This document shows, piece after piece, positions 54,901 to 64,000 of a stretch of DNA of 64,000 nucleotides (positions are counted from its first letter, which is position 1; each line of letters begins with the position of its first letter). The notes beneath the pieces were generated by a model. That model saw only the letters and a list, made by a program, of their open reading frames with translations. It searched no databases and was not told where the DNA came from. This DNA comes from Acidobacteriaceae bacterium (GTDB lineage Bacteria > Acidobacteriota > Terriglobia > Terriglobales > Acidobacteriaceae). The DNA is taken from assembly GCA_003164635.1 (NCBI GenBank), contig PLTV01000391.1, positions 20,383 to 84,382 of the forward strand. The letters are read 5' to 3'. The translations under genes were made by a program, and so were the position numbers.

Positions 54901-55654
54901 TAGCCGCGCGAATCTTTTTTATGGCACCGTGTGTTTCAGGCAAATTCTCGCACGATGTGCCGTCGCGCTCCACCAGATACGGAATAGCGTCCATGCGCAG
55001 CGCGTCAACGCCCATGTCGAGCCAGAAGCGCATTGCCTTCAGCACTTCTTCAAGGACCCGCGGATTGTCGAAGTTCAGATCGGGCTGATGCGCGAAAAAG
55101 CGATGCCAGTAGAAGACTTTGGCGGTGTCATCCCAGGTCCAATTGGACTTTTCAGTATCGGTGAAGATAATGCGCGCGTCTTTGTAGAGGGCATCGGTGG
55201 ACGACCAAACGTACATTTCGCGATCGGGAGAGCCTGGTGGCGCCAGCCGTGCGGCTCTAAACCACGGGTGCTGATCGCTGGTGTGATTAATCACCAGTTC
55301 GATCATCACTTGCATGTTGCGGGTGTGTGCCGCGTCGAGAAACTGCTTGAAGTCGCTCAGCGTGCCGTAAGAAGGATTGACATCGACGTAATTCGCAATA
55401 TCGTACCCGTCGTCCCGCAGCGGCGACGGGAAAAACGGCAGGAGCCAGATGCAGGTGATTCCGAGATCCTGAAGGTAATCGAGCCGCGATAAAAGGCCCG
55501 GAAAATCCCCAATGCCATCGCCATTGGAATCAGCGAAGGCACGAACATGCAATTCATAAATGACAGCGTCTTTGTACCACAACGGATCCGAGGCGCTTGC
55601 CAGCTTCTTCACGCTGTGCTTCTCCGATTGAGTTCGATGCGTAATCCCGCGCAT
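51986..55654 (-). CDS. treS: Trehalose synthase / maltokinase fusion (TreS-Mak)
   Basis: 1222 residues from ATG 55654 (TTG 55660 also possible). The N-terminal GH13 domain (about 25-570) interconverts maltose and trehalose and carries the nucleophile Asp in [11 protein letters not shown], the acid Glu in ILAEANQWP and the third Asp in RNHDELTLE. The C-terminal maltokinase (about 600-1222) phosphorylates maltose and shows [13 protein letters not shown], the catalytic [11 protein letters not shown] and [15 protein letters not shown] Pro/Ala/Ser-rich insertion of about 75 residues (roughly 755-830) interrupts the kinase N-lobe. Such fusions feed maltose-1-phosphate to GlgE, which is not in this window. 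Divergent from treY-treZ. Confidence 0.95.
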   Translation of the reverse strand: MRGITHRTQSEKHSVKKLASASDPLWYKDAVIYELHVRAFADSNGDGIGDFPGLLSRLDYLQDLGITCIWLLPFFPSPLRDDGYDIANYVDVNPSYGTLSDFKQFLDAAHTRNMQVMIELVINHTSDQHPWFRAARLAPPGSPDREMYVWSSTDALYKDARIIFTDTEKSNWTWDDTAKVFYWHRFFAHQPDLNFDNPRVLEEVLKAMRFWLDMGVDALRMDAIPYLVERDGTSCENLPETHGAIKKIRAAIDADYANRLILAEANQWPADVRPYFGDGDECHMAFHFPLMPRIYMALRQEDRLPITDIMAQTPDIPGNCQWGLFLRNHDELTLEMVTNDERDYMYFAYSADPRMRINVGIRRRLAPLVDNNRRRIELLNSLLLSFPGTPILYYGDEIGMGDNIYLGDRNGVRTPMQWNSDRNAGFSRCDPARLYFPVVMDPVYGYQVINVEAQLSDQSSLLHWTRNMIALRKLFQVFGRGSLKFLNPENRKILAYLRELDRGDGTRETVLCVANLSRFAQPVSLDLSEYGGHEAVEMLGYVSFPAITEAPYALSLAPYSFLWLELQPASELPPIAVKPQDAGAEAELAREAAALELLSSGWAGFMAGRGPELLQGALPEWLPQQRWFGAKTRKIQSVRVVDWVELSEAQAPDGTAKGTDIRGQVAIRLALFFVEITYSVGPTDTYSVPLAVSNSFDADQQRVNFPLGILATVATHLGEFVLYDATFCADFRDGILSLIERNATLGLSTTPGNSTAEESLRNEVQAQTEGEMSPSVVVPPSPVPITAQPGEAVAPASLAPTDTAPRGCLEARASNAFDPKQARGLNSRVGSAEQSNTSILYGKQLILKLFRRIQPGENPDVEIGRFLTETAHFQRIAPFLGEISLTSSKGEKTTVAMLQGLVANQGDGWQWFLDQFEGYFASVVKLSAPPATGAPNFLNERAPHREALELASPALEAAALLGKRTAEMHLALATPTNDPAFGAEPFTSEDLAREAQRIDGQITSTLEALKIKLSTLKDLTADDAGLLLSRRIDLFARANAITSLSAGGQRIRIHGDYHLGQTLRVSDSQAAATDKSPYRLQPKPATGDFVLLDFEGEPARPLSERRQRQSPLKDVAGMIRSLSYVAFAGLHRFSNVGSDLASSSTQENLTAWATFWQNSTSSEFLRAYRETIAANPGLLPAPEQAQALLAAYMLEKALYELLYELNNRPTWLRIPLAGILAL

Positions 55655-55920
55655 CTGCAATTAAGGCATAGCGAATGCCCTGAGGGCAATTCGCATTCCA
55701 GAAATCTGGTGCTTCAGCGACACCGCAATGCCTGGGCCTGGTGAACGGGCACATTTTTCGATTCGGTGCCGACTCCCGGCGCGCAGGACGACCGTCCAGC
55801 AAAAGTACTCGAATATCGCAGATTTGGGCCCAAAGCACCCTCCTCCTGCAACCTTTACCACCAGTCTCCTACTCTAACAACCAAGGCGCAGGGCGGTGGT
55901 TAACGTTGCGCACGAGGCCT
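55655..55920. promoter_or_regulatory. Divergent region between treS and treY
   Basis: About 266 bp separate the two divergent trehalose transcription units and should hold both promoters. The treY frame is open back to 55741, but that part lacks trehalose-synthase homology. I cannot assign promoter boxes. Confidence 0.4.
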
Positions 55921-58575
55921 ATGCGACGAATCCCATCATCCACGTACCGTCTCCAACTCCATAAAAACTTTACATTTGATGACGCGGCCAATGCGGCGGC
56001 CTACCTGAAAACCCTCGGCATTTCTCACGTTTACTGTTCCCCCTACCTGCAAGCCGTCGCCGGAAGCATGCACGGGTATGACGTGGTCGACCACGAGCGG
56101 GTGAACGATGAATTGGGCGGCGAGGAGGGTCACCAGCGCTTCTGCCAACGATTGGCGGAGCTCGGCCTGGGTCAGGTGCTCGATATCGTTCCGAACCACA
56201 TGGCGATCGGGCCGAAGAACCGCTATTGGTGGGATGTTTTGGAAAACGGGCCATCAAGCCTGTACGCCAGCTGGTTCGATATCGATTGGAATTCTTCCGA
56301 GGCCAAGCTGCAGAACAAGATCTTACTGCCAGTGCTGGGAGATCAATACGGGCGCATTCTGGAAGCGGGAGAAATCAAGCTCGAACACGAGGGCGAACGA
56401 TTCAGGATTCGCTACGCCGAGAATATCTTTCCGGTTGCCCCTCGCTCTCTTTCCGCCGTCCTGACTCGGGCCGCGGAACTGTCCAAGAGCGACACATTGA
56501 ACTTTATCGCTGACAGCTTTTTGCGCTTGCCATCCCCGGAATCCACCGATCTTGAAGTCGGGCTGGCGCGACATCGCGACAAAAATGTAATCAACGCCTT
56601 GCTGAAAAGCCTGTGCGCGGAGAATTCTGAGATCAATACGGCCATCGATCAGGCGGTTGCCGAATTGAACAGCAATTTTGATGCCCTCGACAACTTGCTC
56701 AATCAGCAGCTCTATCGGCTCGCTTACTGGCGGACCGCGGACCAGGAGCTTGGATACCGGCGATTTTTCGATGTCAACAGCCTCATCGGTCTGCGCACGG
56801 AAAGGCAACACGTCTTCGATGCGACGCACTGCAGGATTCTGGATTGGCTGAAAAAAGGCGTCCTCGATGGAGTGCGGGTCGACCACCCCGACGGCCTACG
56901 CGACCCGAAGCAATACTTTGAGCGACTCCGAAATGGCGCGCCGGATGCGTGGATTGTTGGCGAAAAAATTTTAGAACCCGGTGAATTTCTGCGCGAGGAC
57001 TGGCCCATTGAAGGCACGACCGGGTACGACTTTCTAAACGTCTGCAACGCTCTGCTTGTCTCAAGCGAGGGAATGAGCGAGCTATCTGCCATTTACGCCG
57101 AGTTTACCGGGGAACCTGTCGACTTCGATGCTGTAGCCCACGACAAAAAGCTCAACGTTGAGCAGGAAGCGCTTGGCAGCGATGTGAACCGGTTGACGAG
57201 CCTCTTTGTCGAGCTGTGTGAAAACAACCGCGATCGTCGCGATTACACGCGTGCAGAAATCCGCAGGGCGCTCAGGGAAATTGCGGCCTGCTTCTCGGTT
57301 TATCGAACATACGTTGTTCCCGCGCGGGACGAAGTGGCGGATGAAGACCGCATTCGCATCGACGAAGCAGTTTCCAACGCAAAAGCGCGCCGGCCCGATC
57401 TCGATGCCGGCCTCATAGACTTTATTGGCAGCGTATTGGCGCTGCGCTCGCGCGGCGGATTGGAGAGTGAATTCCTGCAGCGCTTTCAGCAGTTCACCTC
57501 GCCGGTTATGGCAAAGGGCGTTGAAGACACCGCATTCTACTGTTTCAATCGATTGATCGGATTGAACGAAGTGGGCAGTGCGCCGGGAAGAAACGGAATC
57601 AGTGTCGAGCAGTTTCATGTGTATTGTGCCAGGATGCAAGCGGCTCATCCTACGACATTGACCACCCTCTCGACTCATGACACAAAGCGGGCAGATGACG
57701 TGCGCGCTCGCCTGGCAGTGCTTTCCGAAAATCCGGTTCGCTGGAAAAGCGCACTCAATCGATGGTCTCGGGCCAATGCTCCGTTCCGCACTGGGAAATA
57801 TCCCGATCGCAATTCGGAGTATTTCCTCTACCAGACCATGATCGGCGCATGGCCCATCGACAAGGACCGGCTCACAGCGTACATGGAAAAGGCGATGCGC
57901 GAGGCCAAACAACAAACTAGCTGGACGCAACAAAATCGCGAATATGAAGAGGCCCTTGGCCTTTTCATTGAGCGCATTCTCGATTCGAACTGGTTTATCG
58001 CGGAGTTGGAGAGCTTCGTCAACCGCATTTTGTACGCGGGACGAATCAACGGTCTCTCACAAACGCTGCTTCGCTACACCGTCCCAGGCGTGCCAGACAC
58101 GTATCAGGGAAGCGAATTGTGGGACCTGAGCCTTGTCGATCCTGACAATCGCCGGCCCGTCGACTATGCGCTGCGCTCGCGCATACTAAGCGAACTGGGC
58201 GCGGGAATGAGCGTTGAAAGAATCATGGAGTCGATGGACTCAGGAACGCCGAAGCTCTGGGTTGCACACACTGCGTTGTGCGTTCGGCGCGATCATCCAG
58301 AGTGGTTCGGCGCAGATGCCGCATATCAACCGGTGCTTGCAGAGGGGCCAAAGCGCGAACACCTCGTCGGGTTTCTCCGCGGAGACCGCGTTGCCGTATT
58401 CGCGCCGCATCTGCCGCTGAAGCTTGGATCAAACTGGGCTTCGAACTCAATCGAGTTGTCGCGTGGAAAGTGGTTCAACCGCTTGACGCGCGAGACCTTC
58501 GCAGGCGGTTCGATACGCGTGCAATCGCTGCTTCAGCGATTTCCCGTTGCATTGCTCACGCGGGAAGAGGATTGA
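55921..58575 (+). CDS. treY: Malto-oligosyltrehalose synthase
   Basis: 884 residues from ATG 55921, where the family's N-terminus begins (MRRIPSSTYRLQLHKNFTF); GAGG lies three bases upstream. It rearranges the reducing end of malto-oligosaccharides into a trehalose unit. GH13 blocks visible: YCSPYLQAVAGSMHGYDVVDH (about 38-58), VLDIVPNHMA, the nucleophile region DGVRVDHPDGLRDP (about 317-330), IVGEKIL with the acid Glu, and TLSTHDTKRADDVRARL (about 579-595). Length is typical. treZ starts two bases after its stop, so the two enzymes of the TreY-TreZ route are co-translated. Confidence 0.95.
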   Translation: MRRIPSSTYRLQLHKNFTFDDAANAAAYLKTLGISHVYCSPYLQAVAGSMHGYDVVDHERVNDELGGEEGHQRFCQRLAELGLGQVLDIVPNHMAIGPKNRYWWDVLENGPSSLYASWFDIDWNSSEAKLQNKILLPVLGDQYGRILEAGEIKLEHEGERFRIRYAENIFPVAPRSLSAVLTRAAELSKSDTLNFIADSFLRLPSPESTDLEVGLARHRDKNVINALLKSLCAENSEINTAIDQAVAELNSNFDALDNLLNQQLYRLAYWRTADQELGYRRFFDVNSLIGLRTERQHVFDATHCRILDWLKKGVLDGVRVDHPDGLRDPKQYFERLRNGAPDAWIVGEKILEPGEFLREDWPIEGTTGYDFLNVCNALLVSSEGMSELSAIYAEFTGEPVDFDAVAHDKKLNVEQEALGSDVNRLTSLFVELCENNRDRRDYTRAEIRRALREIAACFSVYRTYVVPARDEVADEDRIRIDEAVSNAKARRPDLDAGLIDFIGSVLALRSRGGLESEFLQRFQQFTSPVMAKGVEDTAFYCFNRLIGLNEVGSAPGRNGISVEQFHVYCARMQAAHPTTLTTLSTHDTKRADDVRARLAVLSENPVRWKSALNRWSRANAPFRTGKYPDRNSEYFLYQTMIGAWPIDKDRLTAYMEKAMREAKQQTSWTQQNREYEEALGLFIERILDSNWFIAELESFVNRILYAGRINGLSQTLLRYTVPGVPDTYQGSELWDLSLVDPDNRRPVDYALRSRILSELGAGMSVERIMESMDSGTPKLWVAHTALCVRRDHPEWFGADAAYQPVLAEGPKREHLVGFLRGDRVAVFAPHLPLKLGSNWASNSIELSRGKWFNRLTRETFAGGSIRVQSLLQRFPVALLTREED

Positions 58576-58577
58576 GA

Positions 58578-60329
58578 ATGCATCGTTTTGAAGTTTGGGC
58601 GCCTCTCCCGAAAAAGATATCGGTTCGCGTGAACGGTCGTTCATTGCCGATGAACGGTCCTGATCCGCGCGGCTGGTGGCATCTTGATGTGGAAGATGCG
58701 GGTCCCGGAGGCGATTATTGCTTTGTCCTCGATGAAGACGATGCATGCTATCCAGATCCGCGTTCGCAATGGCAACCACAGGGTGTTCATGGACCATCGC
58801 GCGTCTACGATCAAGCAGCTTTCGCATGGCCGAAGTCTTCCCAGGCCGTTGAGTTCCAACCTGCACTGCTCGCGAGTGGCGTTATCTACGAACTGCATGT
58901 GGGCACCTTCACTTCTGAAGGAACGCTCGATTCGGCCATCGGCAAGCTCGATTACCTGGCTGACTTGGGCATCACACACGTCGAACTCATGCCGGTCGCG
59001 TCGTTCTCCGGTCATCACGGCTGGGGGTATGACGGCGTCGCGCTCTTTTCAGTGCACGAGGCTTATGGCGGCCCCGATGCCTTAAAGCGATTCGTCGATG
59101 CGGCGCACCTGAAGGGGCTGGCGGTGCTGCTGGATGTGGTGTACAACCATTTTGGCCCGGACGGCAATTACACCGGGAAGTTCGGGCCGTACCTTGTGGA
59201 TGCACATCGCACGCCGTGGGGCGGAGCAGTTAATCTCGAAGACTCTCAATCAGACCAGGTTCGTCGCTTCTTCTGCGATAACGCTTTGATGTGGCTGCGC
59301 GATTATCACATCGACGGTCTGCGGCTCGACGCCGTGCATGCCTTCATCGACAGGTCGGCTATCCATTTTCTCGAACAACTTTCTGCCGAGGTTGAAACTC
59401 TGGGGAATAGCCTGGGCAAAAAACTGGCTGTCATTGCGGAAAGCGATTTGAATGACCCGCGCACCGTCACGCCGCGCAAAGCGGGCGGCCTGGGCATGGA
59501 CGCTCAATGGAGCGACGATTTTCATCACGCGTTGTTTGCGGTACTGCAGCACGAACCTGCCGGTGGATATTTTGCCGATTTCGGCACTCTCAGTCATCTG
59601 AAGAAGGCCCTCGAGCAAACCTTCGTCTATGACGGCGTTTATTCAAATTACCGCAAACGATTTCACGGCAAATCCGCAGCGCACGTGCCGCAACACAGAT
59701 TCCTTGGCTACATTCAGAACCACGATCAGGTGGGAAATCGCGCGGTCGGCGATCGTTTGCATGAAGTGATCGGATTCAATCGCGCAAAGATCGCGGCCGC
59801 GATCGTCTTGATGAGCCCATTCATCCCGATGATTTTTCAAGGCGAGGAATGGGCTGCTTCATCTCCCTTTCAGTACTTTGCCGACCACGAAGACCGGGAG
59901 CTTGCGCGCCTTGTGGCTGAGGGCCGCAAGAAAGAGTTTGCCGCATTTGGCTGGAGTCCCGATCTGATCCCCAATCCAGAAAAGCGAGAAACCTTCGAGC
60001 GCTCGAAGCTGAACTGGCACGAATTGGATAGCAGTGAGCACGCAGGAATGCTCGCCTGGTATCGCGCATTAATTCAACTGCGCCGATCAACCCCCGCGCT
60101 CAATAACGATGAACCGGGAAACACCCGTGTGCATGTTGACGAACAGAACAAGTGCTTTTCAATGGAGCGCGGGAGCGTGACACTTTTCTGCAATCTCGGC
60201 GAGACCATGCACACGTTTCGAATTGCAGCGAAGAGTGAACTGATTCTCAGTTCTGGCACTCCGTTCCGCCCCAACAGAGATGCAGTCGAAGTTCCGGCGG
60301 ACACGGTGGTCATCTTTCGCGTGTCTTGA
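58578..60329 (+). CDS. treZ: Malto-oligosyltrehalose trehalohydrolase
   Basis: 583 residues from ATG 58578, two bases after the treY stop. It releases trehalose from the TreY product. An N-terminal CBM48-like beta-sandwich (RFEVWAPLPKKISVRVNG) precedes the GH13 barrel with LMPVASFSGHHGWGYDG, VVYNHFGPDGNY, the nucleophile in IDGLRLDAVHAF, the acid in AVIAESDLND and FLGYIQNHDQVGNRA. The frame stays open 300 bp further upstream inside treY, but that part has no homology. No TreX debranching enzyme is in the window. Confidence 0.95.
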   Translation: MHRFEVWAPLPKKISVRVNGRSLPMNGPDPRGWWHLDVEDAGPGGDYCFVLDEDDACYPDPRSQWQPQGVHGPSRVYDQAAFAWPKSSQAVEFQPALLASGVIYELHVGTFTSEGTLDSAIGKLDYLADLGITHVELMPVASFSGHHGWGYDGVALFSVHEAYGGPDALKRFVDAAHLKGLAVLLDVVYNHFGPDGNYTGKFGPYLVDAHRTPWGGAVNLEDSQSDQVRRFFCDNALMWLRDYHIDGLRLDAVHAFIDRSAIHFLEQLSAEVETLGNSLGKKLAVIAESDLNDPRTVTPRKAGGLGMDAQWSDDFHHALFAVLQHEPAGGYFADFGTLSHLKKALEQTFVYDGVYSNYRKRFHGKSAAHVPQHRFLGYIQNHDQVGNRAVGDRLHEVIGFNRAKIAAAIVLMSPFIPMIFQGEEWAASSPFQYFADHEDRELARLVAEGRKKEFAAFGWSPDLIPNPEKRETFERSKLNWHELDSSEHAGMLAWYRALIQLRRSTPALNNDEPGNTRVHVDEQNKCFSMERGSVTLFCNLGETMHTFRIAAKSELILSSGTPFRPNRDAVEVPADTVVIFRVS

Positions 60330-60346
60330 ATAACCCTTTGCATGGC

Positions 60347-60363
60347 GCCCATCTCGATTGGGC
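60347..60363. terminator. Small hairpin between convergent treZ and GH92 genes
   Basis: GCCCA and TGGGC pair around a 7-base loop, 18 bp after the treZ stop. CCCTCTT follows on the plus strand. The stem is short, so the call is tentative. Confidence 0.3.
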
Positions 60364-60410
60364 CCCTCTTGAGCTGATCATTTCAGCCAAGGATCTGTGT
60401 GAACCGAACT

Positions 60411-63400
60411 TCAATCGCCGCCCGCAACCAAGTCGTCTGCAATCTTCTCTAACGTAGGAGTAATAGCGTCTCCCGCACTCGTGCCCCAGGGGCCGTCCTG
60501 TTGCACCATGAAGATGAGAATGCGGCCCTTCACGGTGTCAATCTCCATCGCATTGCGAAACGCGCCGCCGTGGCCGAAGCCGGTCTTCGACACACCCCAG
60601 CCAAATCCATAACTCGATCCGCCCAGTCCGCTATTCTGCTCGCTCGTCATCGTATGTAAAGCCTGGACAGAAATGTATCTTCTCCCGTCGATGGCGCCGC
60701 CGTTCAAAATCATTCGGCAAAACTTCGCTACGTCTTCTGCCGTCGAGAATATTCCGCCCGCTGGCATGGGATATCGATGCGTGCGATCATCCAGAGGATA
60801 AGTCAGTTGGTTGATTGGGATCTCTTTGAGTTCCTTCGTTTTCGGATCCACCTTATAAGTTTTAGCCAGTCTCTGTATCTGTTCCGCATTCGGCCAGAAG
60901 GTGGTGTCGGTCATGCCCAGTGGCGTGAAGAGCCTCTGCTGCATGAATTTTTCGTAGGGCATGCCGGTCACAACTTCAATAATGCGTGCCGCGGTATTAA
61001 TGCCCTCATTCGAATATGCGTATGCAGTGCCGGGCTGAAAGTTCAGCGGCTCCGCAGCGAAACTCTTCACCGCTTCTTTCAGTGGCAACGTATCCAAGGC
61101 TCCCGGCTGTGCCGCTGACTTGAAGGGAAGCCCGCTGGTGTGACTCAAAATCTCGCGCACAAGGATGGGGTGACTCGCAGGGACCAATTCCAGATTCTTT
61201 GATCCTGTTGGTCCCGGATTTGCGGTATCGTTCGACTTCGTCTTGACTAACTGGCCCTTGAACTCAGTAAGATACTTTTCGACGGGGTCATTCACATTGA
61301 TCTTTCCCTCATCCACAAGCATCATGAAGGCCGTTACTGTCATAGGCTTCGATGTGGACGCGATCCAGAACAAGTCATTCGACGCCATGGGTGCTCTCGA
61401 CGTAAGGTCGCGATATCCAGATGCCTTCACATATATGGTGTTGATTTTGTCAGACACCAGCGTGACCGCACCAGCCAGCGTGCCGTCGGCAACCAACGGT
61501 TGCAGATAGGAGTCGGGACCGTTCTGTCTCACAGCGCCCGTGTTCATCTGCGCAGGATAGGAGGGCGGCAGTTCGCCCGGATCTTTGTTCGGCTTATCAG
61601 CGAGCTTGAATTCCAGGCGTGAAGATTTAGTCATCTCGTCCCATCCTATCCACCAGTTATGAATCGCATTTCCATCGAGCGAGATGTTGTTGACATAAAT
61701 GTTGTCCGGCGCACCCGGAGCTAGAATCTCAAACGACTTATCACCCAGCTTGAGGGTCGCTCTCTCAAACGAAGGGCTATTCAGCGTAACTCCTCCGACG
61801 CCTGGAATCTCAGGATAGATGCCAAGCATGGCGAAAACGACCCACGCTGAAGTCGCACCCAGGTCGTCATTCCCAGGCAATCCGTCCGGAGTGGCCGTAA
61901 ATAAGTCGCCAATCGTTTTATGAACAACTTCCTGCGTGCGCCACGGGTGGCCGGTCCAGTTATAAATCCACGGATCTCCGAAACTCGGTTCGTTGCTGAT
62001 GTAGAAATAAGGTCCGCCATTCCATGTTCCGTACTGGCTGAAGTAGCTGTCGAGCCGTGTCTTCGCCACTTCCGGGCCGCCCACAGCGTCGACTACGGAC
62101 TTCAAATCGAAGGGAACCATCCACGTATATTGAGCGGTGTTGCCTTCAACAAATCCATCCGCGCTCGACGACGTGAATTTCTGCATGAAGCTACCGTCGG
62201 CCATTCGGGGGCGAATGTACCGAGTATCAGGATCGAACAGCTTGCGCCAGTTGGCCGAGCGTCGCAACATGCGATCCGCCGTTGCCTTGTCTCCCAGGGC
62301 CGTTGCCATTCGTGAGACTGAAAAATCAGCTGTCTCGTCCTCGAGGCTCACCGAGGCCGAACCCTGCGAGTCTTCGCTTTCGGCAATATAGCCCCTGGCC
62401 AGTAGTTCTTTGAGATGCGGGCGTTCCGGATAAAGCCTTACGTGGGCGTCGGAATCGTCGGCCCCGCGCACCATGAACTCGAGTGCCTTCTTCGCATCGA
62501 AATCGCGCGCGCCAAAGGCATAAATGCTGGCCAGAATCGGATCGGAAGGATCACCCACCATCACGCTGCTTTCGTCGTTTGCAACTGGCCAAATGGGCAA
62601 CCCGCCACCCTGCTCCGCGTCGTTTACGAGCGACTGCGCGATGTCACTCGCCTGTTTTGGAAACAGCATAGCGATCAACTGAACCTGGCAGCGATAGATG
62701 TCCCATCCGGAGTAATTCGCATACTGCAAATGTCCCTGCGAAACCTTGTGAACCTTCTCGTCGAAGCCGATGTATTGGCCATTGACGTCACTGAAAATTG
62801 AGGGATGCAGCAGCGCGTGGTAGAGCGCGGAATAGAAAACGCGCCGGCTGTTCGCGTTTCCGCCGCTCACTTGAATGTGGCCGAGTTTATCATTCCACTC
62901 CGACCGTGCCTCCCACCGGAGCCCGTCCAGATCCCAATTCGGAATCTCCGTGGCTGCATTCTCTTCTGCGTTGGCCACGCTCACAAATGAGATGCCCACT
63001 TTCACAAGGATCTTTCGTGTGCTGGCGGGGAACACGGCATATCCGCCAGTGCGGGCGCCATCCACCGATCCCGGCCCGGCAAACCCGGCCTCTGAGAAGG
63101 TGCCCTGCTCTTGCGGCGTGCCTTCAAGTTGGAAGGCAAAGTACATCCGATGGGTGTCTTCGAGTCCACAAAATCCCGCACTGGTCACGGAACCAGTCAT
63201 GCGCCCGTTCGCGACGGATACAGATGCGTCGTTTACGCGTGTGAGGTTGCGGCTCGCGTCCACGAAGAGCGTGTGCACATCGCCATCGTCGGGAAAGTCT
63301 ATCTCGGCCAGCCCCGAGCGCTGGGCCGCTGCCAGCTGCACGCGGATGCCGGAATCGAGCTTGACTGCGTAATATCCAGGCTCCGCAATTTCGTCTTCAT

Positions 63401-63764
63401 GGCGAAAGGCAGACTGAATTGGAGCGCTGCGAACGAACGGAAGCTTCTGGAGTTTACCTTTCATCACCATCATGGGGGCGTCGCCGAGCGTGCCGCAGCC
63501 TGGACCGCTGATGTGCGTGAGGCCAAAGCCGCGAACCACGGGCGCTTCGTACCTGTAGAAGTCTCCGTTCGCTGGATCAGGGCTCCAGTAAAGCATGCCG
63601 AAAGGCCGCGTCGCTCCCGGAACAGTATTGCCATTGTCTTTGAACTGGTTGGTCTTTGTTCCGATCAAAGGATCTACCTGCGAAGCCGGGTCTGTCTGAG
63701 ATTTGATTTGTGTTGCCAGCCCGACCGTAATCACCATTGCAACGCACATCCAGGCGAATTTCAC
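60411..63764 (-). CDS. Exported GH92 alpha-mannosidase fused to a serine beta-lactamase-like domain
   Basis: 1117 residues from GTG 63764 (GGAGG just upstream), which gives a proper signal peptide; the frame is open to 63947 but that part has no homology. GH92 spans about 30-720: DPLIGTKTN, NTVPGATRPFGM, the putative acid in VEGNTAQYTW, and GNDDLGATSAWVVFAMLGIYPE with the Asp pair that activates water in this calcium-dependent family. From about 750 to the end is a class C beta-lactamase/DD-peptidase-like serine hydrolase: SxxK as STSK near 801, YSN near 916, and GHGG near 1062. Both active sites look intact. The fusion is unusual; an esterase that removes acyl or acetyl groups from mannan is one possible role. 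Confidence 0.9.
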   Translation of the reverse strand: MKFAWMCVAMVITVGLATQIKSQTDPASQVDPLIGTKTNQFKDNGNTVPGATRPFGMLYWSPDPANGDFYRYEAPVVRGFGLTHISGPGCGTLGDAPMMVMKGKLQKLPFVRSAPIQSAFRHEDEIAEPGYYAVKLDSGIRVQLAAAQRSGLAEIDFPDDGDVHTLFVDASRNLTRVNDASVSVANGRMTGSVTSAGFCGLEDTHRMYFAFQLEGTPQEQGTFSEAGFAGPGSVDGARTGGYAVFPASTRKILVKVGISFVSVANAEENAATEIPNWDLDGLRWEARSEWNDKLGHIQVSGGNANSRRVFYSALYHALLHPSIFSDVNGQYIGFDEKVHKVSQGHLQYANYSGWDIYRCQVQLIAMLFPKQASDIAQSLVNDAEQGGGLPIWPVANDESSVMVGDPSDPILASIYAFGARDFDAKKALEFMVRGADDSDAHVRLYPERPHLKELLARGYIAESEDSQGSASVSLEDETADFSVSRMATALGDKATADRMLRRSANWRKLFDPDTRYIRPRMADGSFMQKFTSSSADGFVEGNTAQYTWMVPFDLKSVVDAVGGPEVAKTRLDSYFSQYGTWNGGPYFYISNEPSFGDPWIYNWTGHPWRTQEVVHKTIGDLFTATPDGLPGNDDLGATSAWVVFAMLGIYPEIPGVGGVTLNSPSFERATLKLGDKSFEILAPGAPDNIYVNNISLDGNAIHNWWIGWDEMTKSSRLEFKLADKPNKDPGELPPSYPAQMNTGAVRQNGPDSYLQPLVADGTLAGAVTLVSDKINTIYVKASGYRDLTSRAPMASNDLFWIASTSKPMTVTAFMMLVDEGKINVNDPVEKYLTEFKGQLVKTKSNDTANPGPTGSKNLELVPASHPILVREILSHTSGLPFKSAAQPGALDTLPLKEAVKSFAAEPLNFQPGTAYAYSNEGINTAARIIEVVTGMPYEKFMQQRLFTPLGMTDTTFWPNAEQIQRLAKTYKVDPKTKELKEIPINQLTYPLDDRTHRYPMPAGGIFSTAEDVAKFCRMILNGGAIDGRRYISVQALHTMTSEQNSGLGGSSYGFGWGVSKTGFGHGGAFRNAMEIDTVKGRILIFMVQQDGPWGTSAGDAITPTLEKIADDLVAGGD

Positions 63765-63957
63765 GGCTCCTCCATCGGCCAATCGACCGCGGAACAGATT
63801 TTCGCATGTAAGGCGGGTCGGTCCCAAAGGGCGCGCGTCACTCAACAATCGACATGGAGGTTGATTCACCGAGACCGTCGGTCTGCGGTCAAGGGACAAC
63901 CTGTACATGGATCCGCACTCGCAAACGGTGCGCTGGCTCGCCAACATGTTTGAGGAT

Positions 63958-64000
63958 CAGTTTTTTTGGGGGGGAGAAAAGTTTGGAGGCGCGGGCCGGG
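63958..64000. other. Homopolymer-rich window end
   Basis: The last bases contain a run of T, then a run of G, then purine-rich sequence unlike the rest of the window. This may be a low-quality contig end. I see no feature in it. Confidence 0.4.

Noticed and set aside
57082..57933. 283-codon open frame on the minus strand
   Set aside because: Antisense to treY catalytic regions; no homology signal.
58278..58577. Extended N-terminus for treZ
   Set aside because: The 100 extra codons lie within treY in another frame and are Arg-rich; the ATG at 58578 matches the family start.
63111..63953. 280-codon open frame on the plus strand
   Set aside because: Antisense to the GH92 domain and its signal peptide; no motif.
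1..64000. tRNA, rRNA, CRISPR array, insertion sequence, prophage, attachment site or replication origin
   Set aside because: I looked through the gaps on both strands and saw no cloverleaf-like sequence, regular spacer-repeat array, transposase or integrase motif, or DnaA-box cluster. A covariance-model tRNA search would be decisive.

Overview
The window looks like a chromosomal segment of an Acidobacteriota member, probably of the Terriglobia (subdivision 1). This is inferred from protein families: a duplicated orphan FtsX/MacB-type permease (ADOP family), an Oar-like TonB-dependent receptor with an N-terminal carboxypeptidase-regulatory domain, a CadC-like winged-helix/TPR regulator, many secreted glycosidases and moderately high GC. 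I see 40 protein genes and no tRNA, rRNA, CRISPR array, transposase or phage gene. The first gene is cut by the left edge. The last ~40 bases are homopolymer-rich and may be a contig-end artefact.

Layout. 1-4121: end of a beta-propeller protein, a DeoR-type repressor and a Tat-exported glycosidase-like protein. 4357-11779 (minus): a compact run of eight genes made of zinc-ribbon membrane proteins (one ending in an OmpA peptidoglycan-binding domain), a lipoprotein and small exported proteins. It is divergent from a winged-helix/TPR membrane regulator (11956-14721). I recognise no described system in this run, and it is the best candidate for a new envelope machine. 15059-20928: TonB-dependent receptor, HPr-kinase-like protein and MFS transporter. 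20994-31324: a PhoB-like response regulator and sensor kinase, two outer-membrane barrel-type proteins, two different cupredoxins (type 1-like and CuA-like), two c-type cytochromes, an NTP_transf_5 nucleotidyltransferase and an exported propeller. Intergenic sites here carry TGTCA/TGACA half-sites spaced exactly 11 bp apart, suggesting a small regulon of the two-component system.

31423-47885: degradative and exported enzymes: GH106-type rhamnosidase, PF04185 phosphoesterase, multicopper oxidase, DODA-type dioxygenase, ADOP permease, PAP2 acid phosphatase, GH76 and GH127 glycosidases. 47935-60329: a trehalose and osmotic-stress block. treS fused to maltokinase, a GT-A-type glycosyltransferase-like gene, a mechanosensitive-channel-like membrane protein and a lactate permease run leftwards. 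treY and treZ run rightwards from the shared promoter region. 60411-63764: a GH92 alpha-mannosidase fused to a serine beta-lactamase-like domain.

Taken together, the genes suggest a soil or plant-matter heterotroph that deconstructs pectin- and mannan-type glycans, makes trehalose by two routes, and has a dedicated periplasmic copper/heme electron-transfer module under two-component control. Functions are assigned from motifs and family memory only; no database search was run.
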